32,301 bases of DNA from Paludibacteraceae bacterium (GTDB lineage Bacteria > Bacteroidota > Bacteroidia > Bacteroidales > Paludibacteraceae). The stretch lies in the NCBI GenBank assembly GCA_024401645.1, contig JAKSKR010000035.1, positions 1 through 32,301 on the forward strand, written 5' to 3'. Each line of letters begins with the position of its first letter. Position 1 is the stretch's first letter. The position numbers and the translations under genes are program-made. The notes beneath the pieces were generated by a model, which was given only the letters and a program-made list of their open reading frames with translations, ran no database searches and had not been told where the DNA came from. Below, piece by piece: positions 8,032-16,283 of the stretch.

Positions 8032-9792
8032 TTACTTGATGATTTGCAATACGTCTTCAACAATCTGTTCGTCAAGGAGACGATTGTCTCTAAAGAGCTG
8101 CGTTTGGTCGAAACGGTCGTAAAGATCTTTCTTAATACCACCAACCAAGACCTTCATGTCGATAGTGCTATAGAAAGAAGCAATCCTTTCGCCAAAGCCA
8201 CCATCCTTGCAGCCATCTTCAAGCGTAACTACCAATTGGTGGTCAGCCATCAAGGCATTGAGTGTTTTAGCATCGACAGCATTTAGGTAACGTGGGTTAA
8301 TAAGGGTTGCATCGATACCCTTGTCGGCAAGCAACTTGACCACGTTTTCGCCTTTTTGGAAGAAAGAACCAGCCGCAACCACAGCCACCTTACTACCCTT
8401 ATGCACAACCTTATAAACCGGTTCGTAGGCATACTGTTCGTCGACCGCCTCGGCCGTATGGTAAACGCCATTGCTAGGCACACGAAGAGCAACAGGCATC
8501 TTGTCTTGCCTAATGGCCCACTTCAGCATGGCAAAATATTCCTCGCAAGTGGTAGGTGCCAAATAGATGAGACCCGGAATGCTGCAAAGCATTGGAATAT
8601 CGAACAGACAGATGTGTGTAATGTCGTTCATTGTACCCGAACCACCCCACATGACGTTGATGACAGCAGGATTGGAATTGATGCAGAGGTCTTGCGCAAT
8701 CTGGTCGTAAGTACGTTGAATGAAAGTAGAATAAACCGTCCAAACAGGTCGCAAGCCACCTTTAGCCATGCCACTAGCCATAGCACAAGCCTGTTCTTCG
8801 GCAATACCCATATCGATGTGCTGCGCACCAGCCTCTTGACGTTTTGGCAACGTGAAGCCAGCAGCAGTTGGCGTACCAGCAGTCACTGCAATAAGGTAAG
8901 GATCGTTCTTCATTTCGCGGAGCATCCAATCGGCAAAAAGCGTCTGATAGTCCTCTCCACTAGATTTCATAAGACTTTCGCCAGTTTCCGGATTGAATGG
9001 CGCACCCCAGTGCCAAGACTCCTTATCGTTGACCGCCGGTTGAAAACCGTGGCCCTTTTCGGTGTGGATGTGCACAACAGTTGGCTTACAGGTATCTTTC
9101 ACCGAACGGAACAGTTCGATGAGCTTTTCAACATCGTTGCCCTCTTCAAGGTACTTGTATTCAAAGTCCCAAGACTTGAACCAGTTGTGCTGGCACTTAC
9201 CATTACTTTCGCGCAAGGCACGCAAGTTCTTATAAATGCCACCATGGTTTTCTGCAATAGACATCTCGTTGTCGTTAACTACGATGATGATGCCTGTACC
9301 CAACTCCGACGCTTCGTCAAGTCCTTCGAAAGCCTCGCCACCCGAAAGGGATCCGTCACCAATAATGGCAATAATGTTCTCGGTAGTGCCCTTAATGTCG
9401 CGTGCTTTCTGCAAACCAGTAGCCAAGCTAATTGAAGTTGAGGTGTGACCCACCTCGAAATTGTCGTAAACCGGGCTTTCGGCAGGAGAAGAATAGCCAG
9501 AAATGGCATTCATATCATCTACATCACCCAAGAATCCATTAGCACGTCCGGTTAAAACCTTGTGCGGATAACACTGGTGGCTGACATCGAAAACCAACTT
9601 ATCGGTTGGAGCATTGAACACATAGTGCAAAGCAACGGTAGCCTCAACGAAGCCTAAATTAGGGCCAACGTGTCCACCATGCTTACTAACACGGTTAAGA
9701 ACAGCGGCACGAGTCTCGTCGCAAACAATACGCAACGCATTTAAATCCATCGCCTTCAAATCGGCAGGAGACTGTATCTTTTCAATATACAT
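8032..9792 (-). CDS. dxs: 1-deoxy-D-xylulose-5-phosphate synthase (short form)
   Basis: A thiamine-diphosphate enzyme that condenses pyruvate and glyceraldehyde 3-phosphate, the first step of the MEP route to isoprenoids. The N-terminal TPP domain has FDVSHQCYPHK (His72), GHTSTS (115-120), the GDG motif (145-147) and NDNEMS (173-178). The transketolase pyrimidine-binding domain contains IDMGIAEEQA, and a C-terminal transketolase domain follows. At 586 aa it is shorter than the roughly 620-640 aa of classic Dxs, and the TPP motif reads GDGSLSGGEAFE rather than GDGAMTAGMAFE. It may therefore be a divergent second Dxs-like paralogue. ispE lies about 4 kb away on the same strand. Confidence 0.82.
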   Translation of the reverse strand: MYIEKIQSPADLKAMDLNALRIVCDETRAAVLNRVSKHGGHVGPNLGFVEATVALHYVFNAPTDKLVFDVSHQCYPHKVLTGRANGFLGDVDDMNAISGYSSPAESPVYDNFEVGHTSTSISLATGLQKARDIKGTTENIIAIIGDGSLSGGEAFEGLDEASELGTGIIIVVNDNEMSIAENHGGIYKNLRALRESNGKCQHNWFKSWDFEYKYLEEGNDVEKLIELFRSVKDTCKPTVVHIHTEKGHGFQPAVNDKESWHWGAPFNPETGESLMKSSGEDYQTLFADWMLREMKNDPYLIAVTAGTPTAAGFTLPKRQEAGAQHIDMGIAEEQACAMASGMAKGGLRPVWTVYSTFIQRTYDQIAQDLCINSNPAVINVMWGGSGTMNDITHICLFDIPMLCSIPGLIYLAPTTCEEYFAMLKWAIRQDKMPVALRVPSNGVYHTAEAVDEQYAYEPVYKVVHKGSKVAVVAAGSFFQKGENVVKLLADKGIDATLINPRYLNAVDAKTLNALMADHQLVVTLEDGCKDGGFGERIASFYSTIDMKVLVGGIKKDLYDRFDQTQLFRDNRLLDEQIVEDVLQIIK

Positions 9793-9923
9793 GCAAAAAG
9801 TTGTTTATAATTTCACAATGTAAAACTATGACGTTTAAAGGAAATACACCTAACCATTTCTTCATTAATTATTACCATAAGTCACGAAAAAGGCAAGAAT
9901 AGCATTAATTATTTAGTAATTTT

Positions 9924-10688
9924 ATGACTAAAAAAGAACGAGACATGACCGAATTTGAGAGCATAAGGCAAGGCGCACATAAAGGTGACGTATATGCCAT
10001 GGTTCTTCTTGGCGACCTGCTATTGGAGGGCGACGGATGCGACGTGAATGTAGAAGCAGCCTTCCATTGGTTTGAAAAAGCCGCCAAGCTAGGACACACG
10101 GGCGCACAAGTGCGACTGGCCACCTGCTATGCCGACGGCTGCGGCGTGGAAGTCGACCTACAGTTAGCCATTGAGTGGTACACAAAGGCTGCAGAACAAG
10201 GCAACAAAGAGGGACAATTTGCCCTAGGCTGCTGTTACATGACCGGCGAAGGCACCGCAGAAGACCACGAAAAGGCGGTTGAATGGTTCAAGAAGTCGGC
10301 AGAACAAGGCTACACCGATGCACAATATAACCTGGCACGCTGTTACGACCTGGGCGACGGAATTGAAAAAGACCAAAAGGAAGCCGTAAAATGGTATAAG
10401 CTAGCAGCGGAGCAAGGCGACTGTGACGCCCAAAACGACCTAGGCTGGTGCTACCTTAACGGCGAAGGGGTTGAACAAGACGATGCAGAAGCCTACAGAC
10501 TGATTACACTAGCCTATGAAGGCATGCCCGACGAAAGCGACATGCAACACAGCCTGGCCTACTGCCTATACTATGGCCGTGGATGCGAAAAGGACTTGAA
10601 AAGGGCCTTAAAGCTATTAAAGAAGAGCGCAGCTGGCGGTTGTGCCGAGGCGCAAGAACTATTGAACACTTTTGAAGGCAAACAGTAG
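9924..10688 (+). CDS. Sel1-like repeat protein
   Basis: A 254-aa protein built almost wholly of about six Sel1-like repeats of 36 residues (units such as A-WY-KAAEQG---AQ--LG-CY--GEG), a TPR-like alpha-alpha solenoid that mediates protein contacts. No signal peptide or membrane segment is seen, so it is probably cytoplasmic. A TAATTTTA box at 9916-9923 ends right at the first ATG, so translation may really begin at the in-frame ATG at 9945 (MTEFES). Partner unknown. It stands alone between dxs and the hydrolase. Confidence 0.85.
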   Translation: MTKKERDMTEFESIRQGAHKGDVYAMVLLGDLLLEGDGCDVNVEAAFHWFEKAAKLGHTGAQVRLATCYADGCGVEVDLQLAIEWYTKAAEQGNKEGQFALGCCYMTGEGTAEDHEKAVEWFKKSAEQGYTDAQYNLARCYDLGDGIEKDQKEAVKWYKLAAEQGDCDAQNDLGWCYLNGEGVEQDDAEAYRLITLAYEGMPDESDMQHSLAYCLYYGRGCEKDLKRALKLLKKSAAGGCAEAQELLNTFEGKQ

Positions 10689-10741
10689 CCAATTGATTAA
10701 GAAGCTGTTTAAAATTTAAAACAGGTTCTTATAAAAAACTT

Positions 10742-10749
10742 TATTTTTG
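10742..10749 (+). promoter_or_regulatory. -7 box for the alpha/beta hydrolase gene
   Basis: TATTTTTG matches TAnnTTTG and is 28 nt before the ATG at 10778. Confidence 0.5.
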
Positions 10750-10777
10750 CAATGTAGATTAGACAAAAGGAATAGAC

Positions 10778-11788
10778 ATGAAAAAAATCTTCACCGTAAT
10801 AGCAACCAGCCTTATGTTTTGCCAGATGGCGGTTGCACAATACACAACCGACGTTTTGGGTAACGGATATGTTTGCCGCACCATTGAACAGCCAAAGGAC
10901 TACGACGGCAAGGTGGTGTGCACCATCGTAAAGAAGGAGGCCCCAATAGCCACCAAAAAGGCCATCGTTTACGTACACGGCTATAACGACTACTTCTTCC
11001 AACAAGAGTTGGGCGACAAGGCAAACGCCAACGGCTATAACTTCTATGCAGTAGACTTAAGAAAATACGGACGTTCGCTACTCGACCACCAAGACGCCTT
11101 TTTCTGCAAGAAGATGGACGAATACTTCCCCGACATAGACACAACCATTGCCATTGCCCGAAGGGAAGGTAACGAGACAATTGTGCTGATGGGGCACTCG
11201 ACCGGCGGGCTTACTACCCCACTTTACCTGAACAGCAAAAGTGCCAACGCAAAACACGTGAACGCACTTGTCTTGAACAGCCCCTTCCTAGACTGGAACA
11301 TGAGCAAGTTTATGGAAGGTTTCCTTGTACCCTGCGTTAGCGTAATGGGCGCCGTGTTTAAACGCGTGAAGGTGCAAGGTGCCGAAAAGGAAGTTAGGGG
11401 TTATGCGCAAAGCCTTTTGAAACAATACCATGGCGAATGGGACTTTAACACAAGCTGGAAAATGGACAAAGGGCATCCTAAACGTTCGGGATGGATTCGC
11501 GCCATTAACCGCGGCCACAAAAAGTTGAGAAGACACAGCAACATTAGCTGCCCAATACTAGCCATGCACAGCGACACTACAATTAACGAAAGCGGAACTT
11601 GGAACGAGGGATTCAGACGCGCTGACGTTGTACTTGATGTTAACGACATTGAGAAGATTAGCAAGAAACTTGGCAAAAACCTGACTCAAGTTACCATTAA
11701 GGGCGGGAAGCACGACCTACTGCTTTCGGAACCAAGCGTAAGGGATGAAGCCTATAATACAATATTCGACTGGCTGAAAGACAAATAA
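10778..11788 (+). CDS. secreted alpha/beta hydrolase (serine aminopeptidase S33/lysophospholipase type)
   Basis: A 336-aa exported alpha/beta-fold hydrolase. A signal peptide (MKKIFTVIATSL..., cleavage after AVAQ, about residue 21) precedes the fold. The oxyanion strand VYVHGYND (64-71) and the nucleophile elbow GHSTGG (Ser141) are clear. A Hydrolase_4-like DLRKYGRS segment lies at 93-100. The Asp (AMHSDTT) and His (KGGKHDLLLS) of the triad are present near the C-terminus. The substrate is probably an ester or monoacylglycerol-like lipid, but this is not provable. It is monocistronic, with its own -7 box and a strong terminator. Confidence 0.88.
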   Translation: MKKIFTVIATSLMFCQMAVAQYTTDVLGNGYVCRTIEQPKDYDGKVVCTIVKKEAPIATKKAIVYVHGYNDYFFQQELGDKANANGYNFYAVDLRKYGRSLLDHQDAFFCKKMDEYFPDIDTTIAIARREGNETIVLMGHSTGGLTTPLYLNSKSANAKHVNALVLNSPFLDWNMSKFMEGFLVPCVSVMGAVFKRVKVQGAEKEVRGYAQSLLKQYHGEWDFNTSWKMDKGHPKRSGWIRAINRGHKKLRRHSNISCPILAMHSDTTINESGTWNEGFRRADVVLDVNDIEKISKKLGKNLTQVTIKGGKHDLLLSEPSVRDEAYNTIFDWLKDK

Positions 11789-11819
11789 TAGCAGACAGAC
11801 CAAGGCGCAAAAAAAAGAA

Positions 11820-11862
11820 GGTTCCTAAAATGTGAGGATTTACACATTTTAGGAACCTATTT
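11820..11862 (+). terminator. terminator of the hydrolase gene, possibly bidirectional
   Basis: Perfect 15-bp stem GGTTCCTAAAATGTG (11820-11834) / CACATTTTAGGAACC (11843-11857), 8-nt loop, then TATTTT. An A-run precedes it, so it may also stop the convergent DUF5131 operon. Confidence 0.8.
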
Positions 11863-11924
11863 TGTGACATTTTACACATTTTCCGAACATCGCCTTAAAA
11901 ATCGGGCTTAACCATGCGAAAAAC

Positions 11925-12743
11925 TTACTTCTTTGGCTCGGAATCGTGATAATCAGAATCGCTCCATTGGAATAGTACTGTTTCGGGCACAAAGTATTTG
12001 CCAATGCGGAAATCGATGTTAGCCTTATGTGCCTGACTAAGCTGATATTGCCTTTTCACACGATAGGTCTTGCCATCCTTAATAAAGATAGCACCTGTTT
12101 GGTGAAAACGAAAAGGGACATTCTTACTGATGCATTGTTCACGCACAGAAAGAATCCAGTCGTAATTGCAAGGTCGCGCATCGTTACCCGACTCGCCACT
12201 AACGGCCACCTCTTCAATGGTGGAATCGAGGTAGGGTTCAAGGTTGACGGGGCCAAGCATAGGTGCGACCATTATGGACTTGTGTTTAATGGGCAATGAC
12301 TTGAAGATAGGCAGACGAACATCTGCCATTTGTTGATTCTCGACCGTACAGCCAACCAAGACATTCTCGTAACCATTGCCCCAATCGGCAGGCACACAAT
12401 CCATGAATCGTTCTATGCGTTTGGTGAAAAAATAGAACCAACAGTCGGAACGTTCGCGAATCATATCCCAACATTCAGGACGCCACTCATCGGCATCCTT
12501 CAAGAGGAAATCGGAAGTAAAACACGTGAAGACAACCTTTCCCGGTTCTATCTTGTAACTTTTATCGCGTTTATGTTTTATGGGCAAGTTGAAAGCAGCC
12601 GTCTTCCTTACTAAACTGCTTTCCACATTACTGCCATACATTTCGTCTTGACGATACACATAACAGTACTTGCAACCGGCACTTACCTTGGTACAGCCGT
12701 GCCAAGGGTTCCAGTCGACATATATGTCCCATTTTTCAGACAT
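11925..12743 (-). CDS. DUF5131 family protein (phage Gp37/Gp68-like)
   Basis: A 272-aa member of DUF5131, a family first noted as phage Gp37/Gp68 proteins. It begins with the family hallmark WNPWHGC-----GC-YC (Cys17, Cys24, Cys27), a cysteine cluster resembling that of radical-SAM-like proteins, followed by conserved segments such as KVVFTCFTSDF and VAVSGESG. The biochemical function is unknown. The start at 12743 is chosen because the family motif begins just after it and because it overlaps the stop of the upstream small membrane protein (TAATG). A longer in-frame start at 12806 would lie inside that gene. Confidence 0.85.
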   Translation of the reverse strand: MSEKWDIYVDWNPWHGCTKVSAGCKYCYVYRQDEMYGSNVESSLVRKTAAFNLPIKHKRDKSYKIEPGKVVFTCFTSDFLLKDADEWRPECWDMIRERSDCWFYFFTKRIERFMDCVPADWGNGYENVLVGCTVENQQMADVRLPIFKSLPIKHKSIMVAPMLGPVNLEPYLDSTIEEVAVSGESGNDARPCNYDWILSVREQCISKNVPFRFHQTGAIFIKDGKTYRVKRQYQLSQAHKANIDFRIGKYFVPETVLFQWSDSDYHDSEPKK

Positions 12744-12970
12744 TAGCGGTGTAGAAAGTTCATTACAAACAAAGGTACAGAGAGCACAAAAATTGCCCAT
12801 GCACACGGATTGTGAGGCATAGAAACGAGAGCCAAGACACCATCGACCGTCAAAAAGGTCAAGATGAGCCAGTAAGGCTTACAGAGGAATACATGTTCCT
12901 TGACTTTATCGGCCAATAAGAACGCAAGCATGCCACCAAGCACCAACAATGCGCCACACATTAAGCTCAT
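12743..12970 (-). CDS. small membrane protein
   Basis: A 75-aa hydrophobic protein with three likely membrane segments (about residues 3-20, 33-50 and 56-72) and no recognised domain. Its stop overlaps the DUF5131 start by one base, suggesting an operon. The reading frame stays open upstream to about 13060 but without a normal start codon, so ATG at 12970 is taken. No function can be assigned. Confidence 0.6.
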   Translation of the reverse strand: MSLMCGALLVLGGMLAFLLADKVKEHVFLCKPYWLILTFLTVDGVLALVSMPHNPCAWAIFVLSVPLFVMNFLHR

Positions 12971-13047
12971 ATAAACAAATGCCTGCTGCGCAGCTTCGTT
13001 TAACGTAGCGAGCTTACCAGAAATGACAGGTGTAAACGTAGATGCTT

Positions 13048-13836
13048 TTAGTCGTCGAACTTGACGTGCGTATTAATGTACTGACCTTTGTTCTTGGTCA
13101 GACTACCATACTGCACGGCATTCTTTGGGCAATGGTGGAAACAAGCGGCACACTGAGTACAGTGGTTACGCCATTGTGGACGACCATCGCTCATAAGGCG
13201 TATGTTGTTGACCGGACAAACCTGGGCACACATGCCACAACCCACACAAGCCTCGGTTGCGTAAAAAGGCGTATGTCCGCACTGAACATGGGCAAAAAAC
13301 GGATAAATGAGTGTTGTTTTGGCCCAAGCCATAGAGCCTGGAGTGTAACGACCAACCTGATTGGTCTCGCCACGTGCAATATCGTCGGCTAGCTGCTTTA
13401 CCTTATCAACCGCAGCGTGAATCTTCTTATCTTGTACATCTACGGGATCGATGTTAAAGCCAGGGAAAAGTACATAATTGTTTGGCATCTGCACCGAGAA
13501 GCAAGCATTAAGCTTCAATCCCTTTTGGTCCATAAGCTTTGCCATTTTCTTGTCGGTTAGTCCGCAATCGTCGCCACAAGTACAAACGGCATAAACAGAG
13601 GAAGGTTTCCCTTCGAAGGTAAATTCCTCGATGAAATCTACCACAGTAGCCGGCACATTCCAAGAATGAACTGGGAAGACAAAGATGAGACGCTCGCCCT
13701 CTTGGAACTCATAGTCGCTAGCCGTAAAGTCGTTCTTCGCAATTGAGTTGATGGAAAGAAGGGTTTCGTCGAGGTAATGGCTCAACCTTTCGGCGACCCA
13801 CTGTGAATTGCCCGTTGAAGTGTAGTAAAATATCAT
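13048..13836 (-). CDS. EFR1-type flavodoxin/ferredoxin fusion protein
   Basis: A 262-aa redox protein: an N-terminal flavodoxin-like domain (FYYTSTGNSQWVAERL, FMN-phosphate loop at 5-10) and a C-terminal bacterial ferredoxin domain. The ferredoxin part has two [4Fe-4S] clusters, Cys197/200/203/207 with CP, and Cys226/229/232/236 with CP. This is the architecture of EFR1 family proteins, thought to shuttle electrons from ferredoxin through FMN; no specific partner is known. The start overlaps the ispE stop by ATGA, so it is the second gene of an ispE operon. MEP-pathway enzymes IspG and IspH need electrons, which makes the link suggestive but unproven. Confidence 0.88.
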   Translation of the reverse strand: MIFYYTSTGNSQWVAERLSHYLDETLLSINSIAKNDFTASDYEFQEGERLIFVFPVHSWNVPATVVDFIEEFTFEGKPSSVYAVCTCGDDCGLTDKKMAKLMDQKGLKLNACFSVQMPNNYVLFPGFNIDPVDVQDKKIHAAVDKVKQLADDIARGETNQVGRYTPGSMAWAKTTLIYPFFAHVQCGHTPFYATEACVGCGMCAQVCPVNNIRLMSDGRPQWRNHCTQCAACFHHCPKNAVQYGSLTKNKGQYINTHVKFDD

Positions 13837-14684
13837 AAGGTATTTAGTTTCGTTTGGAAGAAGAAATGGCCAGGGAACTGGCTAGCCAAATCTTTAGGCG
13901 GTTCGTTTCGAAACAGTCCGAAGACTGAAGCGCCCGAGCCAGACATAGCCGCATAGGCAGCACCGGCTTTATAGAGAGCATCCTTAACCTGTGCAATTTC
14001 GGGATGCAGCGGGAAGATGGTCTTCTCAAAATCGTTGAAGATGCAATCTTTCCACTCTTCAACAGGCTTGCCAATAAGGTCGCGAACAGGTGTCTGTGTG
14101 GGTTGAACGGGTATGCCCGCAAAAGCCTCTTTGGTAGAGACAAACACATCTGGTTTTATCAAAACAATGGTATATCCACCCAAGTCAACCTTTACGGGTT
14201 CCATTATTTCACCTATACCAGTTGCATAGACAGGCTTATTAACTGTGAAGAAAGCACAATCGGCGCCCAACTTGGCCGAATAGTCGATGAGCTGCTGACT
14301 TGACAGATTGAGGTTGAACATCTTATTCAACAGCATGAGCATAAAAGCACCGTCGGAAGAACCGCCACCCAAGCCAGCACCCATAGGCAACTTCTTCAAC
14401 AGAGAAATGCTGACTGCCGGAATATCGAAATCCTTCTTCAACAACAACAAGGCTTTTACGACCAAATTAGAAGCGGGATCGCCAGCGACCGGTGTGCCAT
14501 ACTGTGTGAAAGAATAGCCACAAGCAAGAGCTTCATCGGAAAGTTTGCCGTTAGGGACAACCACTTCCAATGCTTCGGTTAGGGGTACAGGATAAAAAAC
14601 GGTTTCAAGATTATGATAACCGTCGGGGCGTTTAGCCACAATGTTCAAGCCAAGATTAATCTTGACATTCGGGAATACTATCAT
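13833..14684 (-). CDS. ispE: 4-(cytidine 5'-diphospho)-2-C-methyl-D-erythritol kinase
   Basis: A GHMP-family kinase that phosphorylates CDP-methylerythritol at the 2-hydroxyl using ATP, the fourth step of the MEP isoprenoid pathway in the cytoplasm. The 283-aa length is normal. The N-terminal PNVKINLGLNI segment carries the catalytic Lys8. The glycine-rich ATP loop PMGAGLGGGSSDGA is at 100-113, catalytic Asp is expected in GADCAFF, and the C-terminal GHMP motif reads AMSGSGASVFGLF. It overlaps the downstream redox gene by 4 nt. The other MEP gene here, dxs, is about 4 kb away on the same strand. Confidence 0.95.
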   Translation of the reverse strand: MIVFPNVKINLGLNIVAKRPDGYHNLETVFYPVPLTEALEVVVPNGKLSDEALACGYSFTQYGTPVAGDPASNLVVKALLLLKKDFDIPAVSISLLKKLPMGAGLGGGSSDGAFMLMLLNKMFNLNLSSQQLIDYSAKLGADCAFFTVNKPVYATGIGEIMEPVKVDLGGYTIVLIKPDVFVSTKEAFAGIPVQPTQTPVRDLIGKPVEEWKDCIFNDFEKTIFPLHPEIAQVKDALYKAGAAYAAMSGSGASVFGLFRNEPPKDLASQFPGHFFFQTKLNTL

Positions 14685-14881
14685 TCGTCAAAAAAGACAC
14701 ATGTATATGCAACAATAAAATAATATTTAATTATCAGCAATTTAGAACGTAAAAAATCGATTTTTATAAACAATTTGTAAACATCTTATTTTTCGACGTC
14801 AATTGCATACACAAAAATAACATTATTTTTCATGTTTAAAAACATTGTGCCAAATTATGAAATTTTTTCGATAATGTTATT

Positions 14882-14889
14882 TAATTTTG
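14882..14889 (+). promoter_or_regulatory. -7 box upstream of the Fic remnant
   Basis: TAATTTTG matches TAnnTTTG in an AT-rich region between ispE and the decayed Fic gene. Probably the promoter of the ancestral gene. Confidence 0.4.
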
Positions 14890-14967
14890 CTACATAAAGA
14901 CAGTGAAATAATGTGGGCTACCCTTGGATTTACCATAATTTGCCGCTTATTTCGCTGTTTTTTGTTT

Positions 14968-15374
14968 ATGATACAAGGTTTGGAGGAGTACATCAGACAA
15001 GGTGAACCTCAGCAACGTGAGTATGGCGAGGCTTGGGAAGTGGCTATTGGCTTGCTACAGGTGGATGGTTTTAAAGACTTCAAAATATCTGCTTGACACA
15101 GTTCGAAAGCACATCGAGAGTAACATTAAATGAAACAACAATCTATCTAGAACGATTCTTCCGTAGCTTGCTGCTTGTTGAGCAACATGACTTGAGAAAC
15201 AGAGCCATGCATGTGGATTGGGGTAAGGTAGATGAAAATGCCGTTCAAAGTGCAAAGTCTGAGCTCCAAAGTGCAAATACAAGTGAAGAACTGCCCCTAA
15301 AGTGCAAAAATTGCACTTTGGAAGAAGCGGCACTACTCCGAACGGCAAGCGTAATGGTCATTGGGAGATAAACT
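14968..15374 (+). pseudogene. decayed Fic-family gene with frameshifts and internal deletions
   Basis: Pieces in three frames line up with the Fic protein at 30738-31874. Frame 1 gives EEYIRQGEPQQREYGEAWEV then AIG-LQVDGF (about 14980-15080), matching the segment ending AWRTAIGLQDVDG there. A shift then gives TSKYLLDTVRKHIESNIK (about 15080-15133), matching the segment SEYLKETAVKHIEGDIT. A linker with CAAAGTGCAAA repeats follows (15246-15308), then LEEAAL, typical of the winged-helix tail of these families, and finally NGKRNGHWEIN and a stop at 15372-15374. The catalytic HPFxxGN core is missing. ATG at 14911 or 14968 was the likely start. It is not expected to make a working protein. Confidence 0.7.
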
Positions 15375-15513
15375 AAGAAAATACAAATGTAATTAATGTA
15401 AAGACATGTCAAAAGCAACATTAAAGAAACTACTCCAATCCATGTTAAGGATAAAATTAGACCTATAGGTCGAATATTTACTAGATTCTTATTGGAAATC
15501 GATTAAAATCATT

Positions 15514-15556
15514 AACAAAAAAGGCGTGCAAATCAGTTGATTTGCACGCCTTTAAT
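15514..15556 (-). terminator. strong intrinsic terminator on the minus strand
   Basis: Stem AAAGGCGTGCAAATCA (15520-15535) / TGATTTGCACGCCTTT (15538-15553) is perfect over 16 bp. On the minus strand it ends in CCTTTTTTG. No intact gene precedes it on that strand. Confidence 0.85.
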
Positions 15557-15690
15557 ATTTTGAAGTAATCTAGATTACTTAACTTCCTCGAAAACGACTT
15601 ATATTGACTATCAATGGTTAGCATCGGGTGTCGCTCACATGTCGCAAAAATCAAAATAAACATTGATAATCAACATGTTAGAAACCGATG

Positions 15691-15724
15691 CAAAGGTAAG
15701 AATTAATACCTGAATAACCAAAAA
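15691..15724 (-). promoter_or_regulatory. strong Bacteroidetes promoter on the minus strand
   Basis: TACCTTTG (15691-15698 read on the minus strand), a perfect TAnnTTTG box, with a TTTTTGG -33 element (15718-15724) about 20 nt upstream, the canonical spacing. It would start a transcript near 15684 running to the terminator at 15514. Confidence 0.6.
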
Positions 15725-16044
15725 TAACCACATAAAAAAGCACTATTCTGCTACATTTTCTTGATTTAGATTGCTTCTTGGCAAGCAGAAGTAGCAACTG
15801 AAACTTATTTTACACATATGTGCGTGTGTTTTGACATCTCTACAGTCAAAAGTTTGACGAAATAATCAAATTTTGACATTTTTGCAAAATTATTTGAGTA
15901 AACTGGTCAATATTTCACTTATTTTTTGGTAACTTTTCAGAAAAGACTGCGAGTCCCCAACAATCATATACGTTTGAAAGGACTCCAAAACCTAAAATTC
16001 AAGTGAATATAGTATATCCGACGATTACCTGACAATAACTTCAT

Positions 16045-16270
16045 ATGGCTAAGCTGAATAGAATTAGAGTCGTTCTTGCAGAACGTGACTTGAACAACAA
16101 ATGGTTGGCGGACAAATTGGGCAAAGACCAGGCTACTGTGTCTAAATGGATTACCAATACCACCTACCACCCAACCCAATCTTGAAACGATGATGCAAAT
16201 TGCAAGACATCTCGAATGTAATCTCGATGATTTGGTTCGCTTTGATGCCTTGCCTGAAGGAAATAATTAA
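16045..16270 (+). pseudogene. XRE-family regulator, frameshifted
   Basis: Translation from ATG 16045 gives NRIRVVLAERDLNNKWLADK then LGKDQATVSKWITN, a helix-turn-helix of the same type as the intact protein at 26827-27063. It hits a stop at 16183 after 46 codons. The next frame (from 16172, +1) restores QPNLETMMQIA, LDDLVRFDALPEGNN and a stop at 16268-16270. A single-base gain in the ACCACCTACCACCCAACCC stretch (about 16158-16176) explains it. If not a sequencing error, the controller of the following ATPase/HNH pair is inactivated or truncated after the recognition helix. Confidence 0.75.
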
Positions 16271-16283
16271 AGTACAAAAAGCT

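Larger units (their letters stand above)
15375..16044. other. gene-free accessory stretch with a short minus-strand transcription unit
   Basis: It contains the terminator, the promoter and the roughly 170-nt interval between them on the minus strand. Just before the terminator the minus strand reads VVFEEVK-stop (about 15568-15591), which looks like the 3' end of a displaced gene. To the right is AT-rich DNA with the palindrome CACATATGTG (15813-15822) and an inverted repeat TTTTGAC/GTCAAAA (15829-15835, 15845-15851) that could be an operator for the XRE regulator. I see no intact coding sequence. Confidence 0.5.

Noticed and set aside
15481..15663. 60-codon minus-strand open frame in the gene-free stretch
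   Set aside because: It runs straight through a perfect terminator hairpin and its T-tract, so the transcript would end inside it.
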